Shown here in pieces: positions 12,901 through 27,900 of a DNA stretch of 64,000 nt. Both the position numbers and the translations under genes were made by a program. The notes under the pieces are model-generated. The model was given only the letters and a program-made list of their open reading frames with translations, was not told the origin of the DNA and made no database searches. Every line of letters begins with the position of its first letter. Position 1 is the stretch's first letter. Source of the stretch: Aphrophora alni (Eukaryota > Arthropoda > Insecta > Hemiptera > Aphrophoridae); NCBI GenBank assembly GCA_963513935.1, contig OY740774.1:29035949-29099948 (forward strand), read 5' to 3'.

Positions 12901-15900
12901 CTCAGGACCATTATCAACTTATAGTACAGGTTAGAAGTTTTAAAATATTGATAAAAAATAACGTGTTTTTTTTTAAATATTTAAAATGTAAATTAATTCT
13001 TTAAGGTACCAACCCTAGTTACATTATTATAGATGTACACTAAATATAAGTCTTCACGTAGAAGAAATAAGATAGCACAAAGCAAAATCTTTCTCAAAAA
13101 ATAAATCTCTTCTAGAGATATGTTGGCTAGCAGACCCTAGAAAAACAAAAATCAAAACACAGAAAAATATAATAGCAACAACACCAGAATAGGATGAAAT
13201 CATTCAAACACCAGTATAATTAGACATTATTGCCAACAAACCCCTGTTTTTATCCAGCGAATCTTAACCTAACAGAAAATATTAGAATGATAATAATTTA
13301 ACAATGATGGTTGTTACTGGAAACATAATAGAAAGATATCCAATATCAAAATTACTACACACATGTACAGCAAGGTCACATTAATCTGAATATTTGTTTG
13401 TTCAGGCTGTTCAGATTATCCAAATTGTTTGGATTAGGGAACATTTAAAAACAAAAAATACAACAAAAAAACAAATTTATTACATTAAATCCACTCAGCA
13501 ACAAAATTCAACACTAAAAATAAAGTTGATACTGCTAGTGAACTATTTCCTCTCTCATTAGACACTACACTTAACTGAGAACTGACCTAATGAGTCAGAT
13601 CAAAACTTCATAATGTCAGGTAGGTCGTTCGGACTATGATAGGGTTTGGATTATGGTCTATTCAGATTAACATTATCTCACTCTATATTAGACTGCTTTC
13701 TGATAATTATTTTCTCACTATAAACAGATACATAAATAAAAACCAATTTTTTTTTTTAATTTTATTTAAAATTTTTTTGGCATGGAACAACTCATACTTA
13801 CAAAATTCAAAAACCTTGTCCTACTGGTGAACTCAAAAGCATCAATTGAGTCTGTGGCCTTTAACTACAGTAGAACATCCAAAACAATAGTTGGAAAAAG
13901 AAAACTGATAAGAATACTGAATATTTTGGAAACTATGCCTACAGTGAATGCACTTGCAAGTTGGTCTTTAAAAAAAAAAGATAAACTACATTGCATAAAA
14001 TGGCCCTAAACTACCAGAGATTATTATGACTACTAAAATCAAAGAGCGAAACTGAAATATTAAAATACACTATGGCCATCACAGGGGAAAAAGACCTGAA
14101 AAATCAACTGTCAAAAACCAAGGAGAAAAATGTTGCTATGTTCAGGTTGAACACAGGCCTCGCTGGTCATTTAGATAAAATTCATATATTTGAAATGGAA
14201 AAGTGTAAATTTTGTAATTTACAAGACTCTAAATTGGATGAAAAACACATCCTGTGTTGTGTAAACCTATCAAAAATATTACTAGAATCCATCAATTTGA
14301 ATGTTCTCTACTGGGAGGGAAGCTGTAAAATGGATTAAAGAACCATAGGAAAACAGGCCATTGTAATATTGTAATACTTTAAGATACTGTAACACATTTT
14401 GTTCACTATCAATGACTGTTTTACTTTGGAAGCTGATTCATATGCTTACAGTGAAGTGTCGTGTTAGGCATAGAGTGAATTATGTCATTATGTTATAAGT
14501 GGACTGATTAGCTTTTCAAAGTATCTGCAACTATCTCGTACCATCAATTCTTTCGAGTATGAATTCCTCTACTGATTCATAGTCAACAGATAGACAAAGG
14601 TTCAGTTATCATCCTTTGTCTTATTAAGTCCCTCATTTTGGACTTAAACAAATTGAAGGATTCTTTCATAATATCCCTCCACAATTCAGGAAATATGCAA
14701 CTGTAATTTGTGCCTTAGAGATGTCTTTTCCCTTCACAACTGGCTCCTTAAAGATATATCTAGGAAATACGCCCCTGGAGCAATGCCTTCAACAGGGCAC
14801 ACAGTTCGGGATACATATCCCTGAAAAGGCAGTTTAAGTTGATTCTTGGACAACATTAAACCAAGAATAACGCAATAACTTTATATCAAATTTGTTTGTT
14901 ATTACCATACTTTATGTGTAAGTTAAAATAGTAATAACTAATAACCAATTGTGTTATTTGAATAATTATATTATAATTTCATATTTATTTTAATTTATTT
15001 ATTAGGCTCGAAGTGAAGAATTTGGTGATGATGTTAGAGTAGCCCAGGTTCCAGTCAATGTTACCGTTCTGGACACTAACGATAACTGTCCAATGTTTGT
15101 CAACTTACCATATTATGCTGTGGTTTCTGTTGATGCTCAAAAAGGAGATGTGATAACAAAAGTAAGCAAGTGAAATTATTTGTGTGAATTATCTTGTGAT
15201 TGTATTACCATTTAGATAGAAACCATTATTAATTTAGATTTGTTTAATGGTTTATTTAGACCACTATGAGAGCAACTAAGTTATTTTTATATTCTTTTTA
15301 ATACATAACGTAGTTCTTGCAATATCATTTTTTCTAATGTCATATTACTCGAAATAATGAGAAACACTTGTAGAAACTTCAATCACCAAATGAAGGGAAA
15401 CATAATTTTTCACAATAAACACTTTATTTGTATAATACAAACTCACACTCTTGTCATTTCTCGTCTGCAGTTCTATTACAGGAACGTTTGTGTGTATGTG
15501 ACAAATGAGGATGATGACGACTTAATCATTGAAACATTACTCTTGTACTGTAAAATAAAATATTCATTGTGTAAAATCGTGTTTCTTTCATTTGGTGATT
15601 TGATATCATTAATTAATATTCATATCATATGTTTAATATTAAAAAATAAGATCATATGTTTTCTGATCTTATGAGAATTTTTATTGTTGTTTTTTGAGTC
15701 ATTGAGCAATAAATAAGTTTCACTAAATTTAGCAAGAAATTTTTAATTCATCAAATAACTACAACACTGCAGATAATTTCTTGCACCCTACATCCAATTT
15801 CCTCTTAATCAAACCCACAGTTTCCAACCAAGTCTTGGCTTGTCTCGCCTTCTCTGCTTCAAATGTATGCTGTGACAACCTGCCATCCACTTCAAATAAT

Positions 15901-18900
15901 CAAACACAATTTCAGATGCTTAACACTTCAGCTGTACCTCAGGCTTCTTCTAATCTTCTTATTCCTTCCTATGTCCAACTGGTTGACTGCAACTCCACCT
16001 CCAAATATAGTTTATCTCAGGTGACTGGAATTTTCAGTACCATATTCACTAATGAACAAGGAGATAAATAATAAATATTTAAGATGGTTTTGGAGAATTG
16101 TATTACATATGAAGCTAAAATTTAAACAGTAGGAGAGGAAATAGGAAGAACAGGATATTTCATTATTTAATTATTTATACTATTTTGGTTAATTTATTTC
16201 GTGTAAAACAGTAATAAATGCCTCAAATTTTAAATTAAGTTTTAATGTTTAAATTAGGTCCATGCAGTCGATTTAGATTCTGGAGAAAATGGTGAAGTTA
16301 GGTATGAATTGATGAAGGGGCACGGGGAACTGTTCCGAGTTTGTCGTAAAACAGGAGAGATCAGTCTTAAACAGTCATTAGAGGCTCATAAGAAAGATTA
16401 TCAACTTAGTATCGCTGCATATGATGGAGGTAATGTTTGTCAATAATTATTGTTTTATACATTGATAATATTTTGGTTTGCTTTTTGGTTGTATTTTTAA
16501 GACATTAAAAATAAAATAAATGTTTGAATTTCCTTACAATATATTTCTCATTTTTACGAAGTATATCTTTCAAATGTAGTTTAAACTATGGATACAATTC
16601 ATGGGGAAAAGAATATCGCTTTTATTTAATAAACCTGTGTAAAAACTACATAAAAGAGTAACCTAAATTTTTAGAACATAATATTTTATTAGCAACAAAA
16701 ACCATTTTGTTATAATTTTTTGGCACCTTTAAAAGTCAGATTGGATTAAAACCTACTAAGCCTATTTTCCAAACTTAACATTTGTGGTTTGTATAGTACA
16801 AACATTTATTTCAACATTAAACAAATATTTTAACTTTAGGCTTACAACAAATAAAAAAACAGTATAAAAAAATGAGAGAATTAACCCCCCCCTCCCACTG
16901 TACTTGACAAAGAGAACTATATGGAAGGGTAAATTAGGAGAGGGATGGTCAAGTTATCAGGATAAAATTGGGTGAGAGAGCTTGGTTATTTGCACCGGCT
17001 TGTCCTTTACTTTTTTTTTTAGATCTATAGTAATAAGCTTTTTGGGACTATGGGAGTAGTTCCATAAGATAAGATACCCTATCAGTAAATATGTTAAGCT
17101 AATTCATATCAATTAATACACTATAATTTGATTTTACCATATTTTGATAAAATCTAAAAGAATTTTTTAAACATGTAATTAAAGAAATTTGACAACATAA
17201 GACAAGAGTTAGTATTAATTTTCAAATTCAAATCAAATTGCTAAAAGATAAATTTCTTTTGTAAAGGAATGACGCCATGCTCGACAGAAGTATCAGTTAC
17301 TGTAAAAGTAGTTGATAGGTCAATGCCAGTATTTGACAAACAATTTTACACTGTATCAACGCCTGAGAACGTACAGATTCATTCACCATTGGCGGTTAAC
17401 ATCAAAGCGGAATCACCACTTGGTAGAAAGCTAATATACAGCATCGTTGCAGGGAACCAGTATGAAGAATTCGCTGTTGATTTCAGTACTGGTAATAATA
17501 ATGATAATACATTTTTATCATACATTGTTTGGAGCATTTTAATTGTGTTTATCTGTTTTTGAGTTAATTCATAGCATTATAATTTTACTTTTTGTTGATC
17601 CCTGCATAAGAATAATACAGGACATGTTATTTGGTAATCAAAGGAATGACAATATTAATTTTATTTTGAAGTTGGAATTTATTTTGGAATTGTTTTTAAG
17701 GATACATGAGAATAGGATAAAATCTATAGTATAACTGGTATTATTTTCATAATTTCAACGCAGAATGTATTTGTAATTGTGTTGATTATCTGAAAATGAG
17801 GTAGACATAGTTTTATTTGTACACACACCTTTACTAGCATTTTCTTGTATGTCTTAATTTAGGTACTTGATATTGTGTTGAGTTTATCACTTTAGAAAAT
17901 AGAGACCTGATTTGTATTTTACAATAATTGTTCCTATAAAGTACTACGAATGAAAATATCTTATTACTCGTTTACTATTACATTGATTTACTACATAGTT
18001 TTTGTCTTTTACATATTCAAAATTAAATGTAGACTTTGATTTCTTAGCAATGAAACTCTAATTCTGAGGCATTTACACGCTAAATATTGTTAAAATTAAA
18101 GATAACAAGTTTTAGTTCCTTCATGGCCTAATTTATGAATATATACACTGCTAAATAGTTGTCACATTGGAGATAATTATATGAAGAACATTATAAAAGT
18201 TCATGAAATCTCCAGTCGATATCAAACAATTGTGAGCGCATTACTAATAAATAAATGCTACAAGATAATTTGGGCTTCAGTTATGATTCATGAATATATC
18301 AACAAGATTCGGTAGTAGGACCCAGAACTCATTCCTAAATACCAATAGTAGTTTAACTATGTTTTCCTAACTTTTGTAAAAATATAGGTAAAAGTATTGT
18401 AAAGATGTTAAGATAAAGTAAAATGGTAAAGTTACTAACATGAACTCTGGTTGGTCTAATGTCTAGTGGTTCCCCTTTGTATGCTAGAGGTTCCAGGCTT
18501 AATACCAGTAGGGTTCAGAGAAATAAGATGTTGATACAGCATTATGAGAAAAAAATAGAGGCTGCGAATGTTAGAATTATGGCAAAGGAACCTTGATCTG
18601 TTGAAAGTCTACATCACTACATCACTAGTCTGAAAGTCTACAAACAGGCCTAAGTAGGCCTTTCACGTAATGTTATGCCAAAGAATTATTATTATAAATT
18701 TTATCCAGTCATATATTATTTCTTAAATATAAGATCAATTCCTTATAAAATGGCTATGCATTTAATAATTTATTTAGTTCCTTTTATTAACACACTGAAA
18801 TCTGTAGATCAACAATTTCAATTGCTTATAAAAGAGTTTTGTCTAAAATTATAATTTGTATAGGCCTATTTCAAACCTTAAGTCAAACCTGTGTACAAAA

Positions 18901-21900
18901 TATGCACTTAATGTTTCATCCTTGATTTAGGGAGGATGTATTTAAAAACAAAAAAACAAAAACAAATAAATGTCTGTCAAATGCCAGACATGTGTTCTTG
19001 AAAATTTTAGTTTATTTGAACCATCTGAACATATCTATACATTATTGCCACTTTCTTATAGAGCCTCAATTAGTACTTTTACTTTATCTTACTATATAAA
19101 TTATTTAATTATCTATCCACATACTCTATAATTTTGTGTCTTCATATTTCACTAATTTTTTTTCCTTCCATGTATTTGTCTATTTTTCAAAAATCTTTTT
19201 TAGTGTTTGTATTAATGTTTATTGTCGAGATATCTCTAGTTATTAATGTAGGTCTAATATGTACAGCATAGCAAGGGTATGTGCATTTGTGTGTTGTTCA
19301 TGCATGCACATGTTTGTTCGAGTTCTCATTGTCCAATTTTGAAGTGTAAAAAACAAACTTTATTGTCGGAACAAAAAATATCTACAAGCTTATGAGGCAA
19401 GAACTTACAATTTTCTTTTTATATTATGTAAATTATATTTTTTTAAATTTCACAAAGTAGACCTGTTTAGTAAAAACTACAAGAAAAACATCTATGCTTT
19501 TTTTAAATACATTTTCAATTGTATTTTTACAGTAATAGAGTTAAATTTTCAGTTTAAAAAGATTTGTTTTTGTTAATTTTTAAACTGAATATTGATAACA
19601 CAACAAATCAAAATGAGATTAATAAAATATAACTGATTAGTTCAACAGATACTAAATTTTCTCTTGATTTATGTTCTCAAGTAATCTGATAGGTAGTAGC
19701 ACATATCAATCCACACTGAAAATATTTTAGGAGTGGAAATATACTGTATACAAGGCTTTTAGATATAGGAAAAGCTTTTTCAAGATTCTGTATATTTTAT
19801 TCAAGATTAAAACAATTATTCAATAAATAAATATCTTAATAAGTATACACAGCTGTGTAGTTACAGGATTAATACAGACATTTATGTTTTTATTTAAAAA
19901 AAAAATAAATTACAAGTTAAACCTATTTTATAAATGATATCTTATTTAAATTCCACACAATAAAAATCGTATTTAAATGTACAGTTATGAAAAAAAAAAA
20001 AGGTAAATTATAATTATTAATTGTGTAGTTTTGTAATTTGTATAACAAGTAATATAATTTTTGTTAGTTTTTGTTCTCTTTTAATTAAGCGGTAGAAATT
20101 ACAAGTTAGGAAATTTTGATTTATTTTTGATATTGTACAAGAAATAAAATATCTTTTTAAATATTAAGAAAAAACCTAAGAACATGATTTGTAAACATTA
20201 AATTAAGCACGTAGTTTAAATAGCAACTTGTGTACGTAAAGACTGATTGTTTCTGTCGTTCCGCAGCCCCTGACTCTAACAATGGGCCCTGTGAGTATCC
20301 ACCGTTTAGTTCTGAGCATTGCTTTTTTTGTGCTTTGTGCAGAAAGGGTTTGATGTGCACTTTCCATGTTTGCATTGCTTGGTTTTTGCTTTAGAAGTTA
20401 GTTTGTTTTGTGTTATGTAAGTTATTTGTGAAATTTTTTCATGTTGGAATTTATATTAGTATCAATGCAACCATGGGTTTGGAAATTCATTTTTATGTCA
20501 ACAGGTTGTGTTTTTAATGATTTTTTTGTTTGATTACGAGTAGATAGGTTAAATTAACAGGCTGTCTTGACAGTGTTGTTTAAACATCTTTCTGTTATGT
20601 TGTTTTTGTCATGGTTAACACATTGAGCAATGCTCACAAAATTTTTCAGTGTTTTCCTTTGTGTGCTGTTAAGGCAATTTTTAATCTTTGGAACAATATT
20701 ACCAAAATAAGTTTGATTATATCATTTTCACTTCAAAACCAAAGAAATAATTGGGCCTATGTTGTTTGAAATTAAAATTGTAAATTTTAAAATACAATAA
20801 TTTTTAAAAATATTTTAGTACCTAATACATTTCCTTTGCAATACATTCTGAATTAAGTTTTGTTTTATTGAATTCAATACTGTATGTGTATAGTTTAAAT
20901 ATAACTAATTTTATAATTTGTTTATACTACACTGTATTAAAAGTTTTAAACTTTGAACTATTAAAAAAATAAATAAGTTCCCTCATTAAAAATATCAGCT
21001 GATTATTTCAAATTACTTTCAAAAAGATTACATGAATTAAAACCATTTTTAAAAATCCACAAATTAAAAATGAAATCGTTTTCAAGGTAATTCAATATTT
21101 TACTTTGTTATCAAGTATGATTTTGCATGTTTTCATGTGTGTGGTGTGTGTGTGTGTTTGTATGTAACATTTTGTCTTGTTTTGTGTAGATTGAAACTTA
21201 ATAAATATTTGTTTTAATAGTTTTTGTAGACATGACTTTTAATATTTTTTAGGCAATCACTTTTTCTTTATCATAAACTCTTCATTCTTTTGAAGTTTAA
21301 CAAATAAAAATTAATTGTTGTTTAATTTATTATTTTTTAAATAGCCTTCAACTTTTATTTTTACATATAACGTAAGGTAATATGATTGTTAATTACAAGA
21401 ATTATTGTACAAGCTCGAACCAGAAGTATGTTTTCAATGTAAAAATTCAAAAATAATAAAATATTTTAATGGTGTACCCATATACAGTAGAACCTCTGTT
21501 AACCAGCCTCGGATTAACCGGTCCTCGGATTAACCGGCCTATATCGTAGTGTATTGGTTGGATGAGAGTTTCCGAAAATAAATTGTAATTGAAACACCAA
21601 AGCGGCGGCGATATCAAAGGACTTTGTGGATAGCGGTATCCCATGTTCGGCGGCGTAAAAACACCGCGGCACCAAAGCGGCGGCGATATCAAAGGACTTT
21701 GTGGATAGCGGTATCCCATGTTCGGCGGCGTAAAAACACCGCGGCACCAAAGCGGCGGCGATATCAAAGGACTTTGTCGATAGCGGTATCCCATTGTCGG
21801 CGACGTAAAATCACCGCGGCACCAAAGCGGCGGCGATATCAAACGACTTTGTCGATAGCGGTATCCCATTGTCGGCGCCGTAAAAACACCGCGGCATTGG

Positions 21901-24868
21901 CACCCGACGGTATAGCAGACATACACCCACAAAAACGTTTGATGGACCGCTTTTTTTCCACGAATCATTTTAGTATACATTATGAAAAATATAACATTTC
22001 TTTTCAGTTTTCTTCTTGTCTTTGACAGGTATATTACAGTAAATAAAAATGAGTGAGTTACGAAAACAACGGAAGCGTGTGTTGGTTTTGTTTGAGACGC
22101 GGTTAAATGTGTCAAAAGACTTGACAGAGGGGAATCTGTAAACGAGCTTTGTAGTGTTTAATTTTTTCATGTTTGATGTATAATATACATAACATAATAT
22201 ATAAGATACATTTATGTACAATAAAATGAGTTGCAATAACATCTTAATTGCATAATTCCTAGCGCTACCTGATTAAATAAGCTTTCTTTCAACGAAAACC
22301 GATTTTTCAGGGGAACCTCTGATTAACCGGCCAAACGGGCAACCGGCCCGGGTGTCAGTCCCGACTAGACCGGTTAAGAGGGGTTCTACTGTACATGAAA
22401 TTTTAATGTATGAAAATATAATTGTTATATATACCAGTAAACATTTTAGAGCTTTTGGCAGAATCTTGGAAAGGCTTCTGATAGTGAATAGTTGAAAGCA
22501 TGATGTTTGTACATACATTTGTGATAAAAGAGCTTGTGTGCATGTGTAAAAAGTAAGGGAACATTTTTTGGTAACAGTCACTTATAAATTTAATATATTG
22601 TTTTTAAAGTTTTATAAGTTAAAAATTCTGCCCTGACCAGAACTTGATTCTCCTTACTAATATTTCAGCATCTAAAAAATTTGACTGTGTACAAAATAGA
22701 TTAAATATATTTATTTGATACATGTTATAATTTGACTAATGAATAAAGGGAAATATAATGGGTATTATTTATTTAATTTGTAATTTGTTTTCAATGTAAA
22801 GATTAATGAATGACGTAACCAATATATTGAATTATTTGTAATAATGATAGCACCAAAGTTTTAGACCACACACAAATTTAATGTAATCCAAGAAGTTTTT
22901 TGACTGCAAATAACTCTGCAGTTATTTAATATTGAAATTTATGCACATTGTTTTAAATTTAAATTTGACAAAAACGATGAACAATTTTTTTCAACCTATC
23001 AAAATACATGAAAAACTGAGATTCATCAGTACAAGTGCAAGGTATATTCGTAAAGTAAGTACCATTTCCAAATATGACCACTAGAGTGCTTCAGTTGTCT
23101 TGACTTAGTTGCATGATGAGCTCCTTCATATATTGGCTGATTAAAGATGTCATAATGGGAGAAGTACTGTAGTTATTGCTTCCGGTTTGTTTAATACAAT
23201 TAAAAGACATGAACTATAGATCTGTCTTATGACTGCAAGAAATGATAAACTGGCAGAGATTCTAAGCCAAATTGGTGAAGTATATGGTGAAAATTTATGT
23301 GTGATGGAATGGTGAGAAAATTTGTTACTTTCACAAAGAGCATGAAAACATATCTGATGAGGAAGGAATGGATGTCCGTCTACCATTAATGACGATTCGG
23401 TACATCATAAACAATGAACTTCTTAAGAACAGATAGTTTACAATTTTGTCACTTTCTTCTAATTTTTTACAACTGTTTCGTAAGAAATTGTCACATTTTA
23501 AAAATTATTGGAAGTTATGCTTGTGTAGGTGCCAAAAGTATTTATAATGGATTAAAAAACAAGCAGTATTGTAGTGCTTTTATGATGAGATATGAGTCTC
23601 TCATATTACATCAGAATCACAACAACATCCAAAGTTTGGAGTGACACAAAATCTTCAAAAAGAAGAACTTCAAACAAATGGATGATCATTGCACCATATT
23701 TAGAACAGATAAGGAGTTTTGCTTATTGACTTCTTGCCATAGGGTACAACAACAAATGCTGCATCTTAATGTGAGGCCTTAAAGAAATTGTATTGTATAA
23801 TCAAAAATAAAAGGTTCCATACGCTTATTTGCAGTGTTGAGTGGCTTCATGATAATATTATCAGTCATACATTGCTGCTCAAACCCAAGTAGAGGGGAAC
23901 AAATGGATCACCTCCCTCTAGAGTGGAGACTTAGCACCATGTTCTTTCACTTGTTCCTGGATTTGAAGCAGTTCCTTGCCGATCAGTGCTATGATGGCCA
24001 ATGATGATGCCAAAATATTTGTGCAACATTAGCTATCTTCACAGGCGACAACATTATATAAAGAGAGTATTCGGATTGGTTTGCTATGATAAATGTCTTA
24101 ATATTGGTGGAAAGTACGAGGAAAAGTAATATAACGTGTTGCCTTTATTTTTATTTTTAAAGAAATATGATGTCATAAGGTAATATATTCAACAGACATA
24201 ATTGGCAAAAATCAATTTTAATGATGTCAAAAAAAAAAAGAAAGAATACAGTTGACTTTGTACTATGTATTTTGTCATATCCCAGCTGCCACCATCTAAA
24301 TTACCAGGCATCATGCTAGTAAAATTGTTTAATGATGTATTATAATTACTATTAATAACGGTAGTTATTTTTCAAACACACTTTGTGCAATGATATCAAT
24401 ATTTAAAAAAAAAAATGGACTGTACAGTATAAGTGCATAACTAAACTAGGGAAAGGATTGGATGTCAAACCCAAAGTCAAATAGATTTAACCATTTACAT
24501 TAGTTTTCCAGACATTCCATTTTTTTTAAACAAATATAATTTTTTGCTAATTGATATTGTAGATAGAATCACTTACCAAGTTTTCTTTCTTTAATATAAT
24601 AGTTATGGTATAGTTATTTATATTCTATGGGATCTACTATGTGGGATAATATTTACTTTTTTTTAAATTCACAATTAATTAATGATTGCCTTGGATATTT
24701 TAATTATTTTCTTCCTAAGTTGGTAAAGAACATTAATCACACCAATCATTCAAAATCTAATTGTTGAGCAAGGAAGTCGTCCTTCTTCTTTTTCCTTTTT
24801 TGAGGATCACTTCCATAACTGTTCACATGATACTTAGAATTGATTACAAGATTTGTTTTGTTACTAAA

Positions 24869-24907
<39 letters not shown>

Positions 24908-27900
24908 TTCAATATATAGTTTTAAATGTTATTCAAAATTGAGTATATTGAGGAAGTTTTGTTATCATATATAGATAAATTTGGTTTAAATGAAATTCAT
25001 TTATTTTATAGCTAACAAAATATGTTATCATTATTGATACTTATTCAAATATTTTAAAATTAAGCCTGTATTTTATTTCTCAATCATCTATTTCCAGGTG
25101 TCCTCTATGTTGTTGATGAGCTAGACTATGAAACAACTCAACAGTATGCTCTAACATTACGAGCTACAGACAGTATCTCTGGTGTATTTGCTGAAGTATT
25201 AGTAAGTGTGCTAGTCACAGATGTCAATGATTGTCCACCAGAGTTTCCATTTGACTCATACAATGTGTCTGTGTCTGAAGCTGCACCATTTGGTTCTCTT
25301 GTTTTGAAGGTTACTGCTAAAGATAATGACACAGGTATGCTTTGGGTCTCTAATATATCTAACATTTATATTTTATTATCACACATTTTTTGTTTTTATT
25401 ATCAATACTATTGAGTGCCTTTTATTAGGTGTTTTTTTATGATTAAATTAAGATAGGATTCTTTAACTTTGAACTATACATATTAATAACAGAAAAGGTA
25501 GTTTATTTTTATTTATTTGTTCATTTCACAATAATGTTTAGAGAATGGACCGATAACATAACCTTTTTGTTGAATCTATTAAGGCTTTTCTGTTAAATAT
25601 ATATAATATAATTTATTATATTATAATAAATCAATAAAAACATATGTTAAATTATTTCAAGGGAACAATGTTTATAATGATTTTTAAAACTGAATAATTT
25701 TTATTAATGCCTTCAACCTAGATTTTTTTTCTCAATATGAATAAAATTCAAAAGAAAAACAATTCAAATATTTCAACCAAATTAATACATTTTTCACAAG
25801 AAAGTACGATGTATTTTTAAAAAATGTCAAAACTGATATTTTAATTATTATTGGGGATTTGACCCTGTATTTCAAGCGTGAAACTGTGTTGCATAAAAAA
25901 TGCACATGACATGTATTTAGATTGTTTTTATAATTTGATTGAATAGAATATTATGTAAGCTATAAATTTGTACCTAGTTTTAATAATTGTATCAATGCCA
26001 TAACATTAATTGAAGTGTCAAGCAATAAATTCTTCAAAGTTGATTGTTACTAAACTTTCTACGGAAGTGTCAGTGTGAAGTATATAATTGGATTTATGGA
26101 GTTGGTCAAAACATAAAGGAATGTTCTTGTCACTTGTAGTTGTAGTGGTGTAGGGAAGAAATGCACTGTTACCTCTAGAGATCTATTGGAGGAACTCCTG
26201 TCTCTCCCTTCAGCAATAACTCATTTAGAAAATCCAGCATTTGAAGGGGTTCAAAGGTAGGTATCTCCTATACATCAATCTGTTACTCTCTCAGAATTCT
26301 AGCCCTTTTTTGTTTTACTCCCACAGCATTCAATGATTAATAGGTGGTGTGACGTCTCCTCCTCCTCCTCTTGGAAGAATCTGCAGGTCCCACCATTTTA
26401 TATTCTATCCTTCTAAGGTGTTCCCCTGAGTCTATCTTACTCCTGCTCCACTCAAATCTCTTCTCAGTGGGTAATCTATCCCGTGGCAGGAGCGGGATAC
26501 CCATTTTCTATGTTTCTGAAACCTTTCATGGTCTGTCTTCTCTTTGTTGAGTGCTTCTTTTGTCAGCAGTGTGATTCCTCCCAAGTGTCATGTTTGACCT
26601 TTTTCTACTAAGTTTTGTTGTCTCCAAATTGTGGAAGAAATTTCGACGAAGCAAAAGATTACCCATGCTGATCGTAATCACGTAGGGGATTCTCTATTTT
26701 ATCTTCACGTTGAGCTTCGATGATATCCCGCACAAGCTTGTTATTTTTCATTTCTCTCTGCACGTTTTCCCCATGACCAGCTAGAGAAAGGATGGTCCCA
26801 CCTGGCCAAAGCCCTGCTTGGTGGGGTAAAGCTAAATACTGTGAGAGGTCACCACAGACTCCGTATGCAACACTTTTTACCTGATATCATTCACCCCATC
26901 AGCAAGGACTGTTTTATACATTAGGGTTGGGCTAAAATAATATTTAAAAAAAACTGGCGGGAAGAGATAGTTGGGGTATTTAAGGTGAAAAAGGACTGAC
27001 AGAATAGATAAAAAAAGATTCATATCCACAGGAGTAGGAAATAGTGTAGATCACAGGGAAATGGACATAGGATTACATGAACAGTAGGGATTTGTGGAGG
27101 GTGTTTGCAGTGGTCATAGTAAACTCTTATGCCAGTCACATTTGGTACAACTTGAATTTTTGAAAATTTTCCTCTATAATAATATTTTGTATGTTATAAA
27201 TTAAACACATTAAAAACCATTTTAAGTCTATTGTGCAATATATTTATGGAACAGGTTATCATAATATTATTTGTTATAACTTTTGTACACTAATTCTGGT
27301 ATTTCAAAAGAATACATTGTATACATTTAGTTTACCAGTCTTGTTAAATGACTCATTCTTTTGGTTTTCACAGGTGTAAATAGTATAATTCGTTATGCAC
27401 TTGATCGAAACTTTGGAAATACTTCAGAATACTTCCATGTTGACCCTGAAGATGGTTCTGTCTATTTGAAACGCTCTTTAGATCATGAAGTTCAAGATTC
27501 CCATCACCTTGTAATTGTTGCAAGAGATACAGGAACACCTAACCTTTCTACATCTGTTCATGTCTGGTTAACTGGTATGTAGGCTAACACTAATTATTTA
27601 ATTTATTTTATGTATGCCTTTAAAACTGTATAGTCATATTATAATTTATTTTTCTCTGCTCTAGTTCAATTGATCAAATATTGAAGATGATATTGGTCGT
27701 CTCTTATTCTTATTTAGAAAGATAGTATATATAGGTATTCTATAAATATGTAATTATTTTATGTTTGGGGAAAATAAAATAAAAACTTTGACACCTCAAA
27801 TATTAACAGTTGAATAAATGTGTAATTAAGATGATTGCATTGCACATCCTAGGACCAATATTCTTTTTACAATCCCTTTTACAGAAAATAAAATTTATAT

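Noticed and set aside
15781..16071. 96-codon open frame in intron 9
   Set aside because: No domain, no splice logic and no fit to the cadherin; chance frame.
18450..18525. tRNA gene
   Set aside because: Only A- and B-box-like words are present; no cloverleaf stems could be drawn, so a SINE-like head is more likely.
21447..22115. 222-codon reverse-strand frame
   Set aside because: It spans the 75-bp minisatellite inside the pogo-like element and has no recognisable domain.
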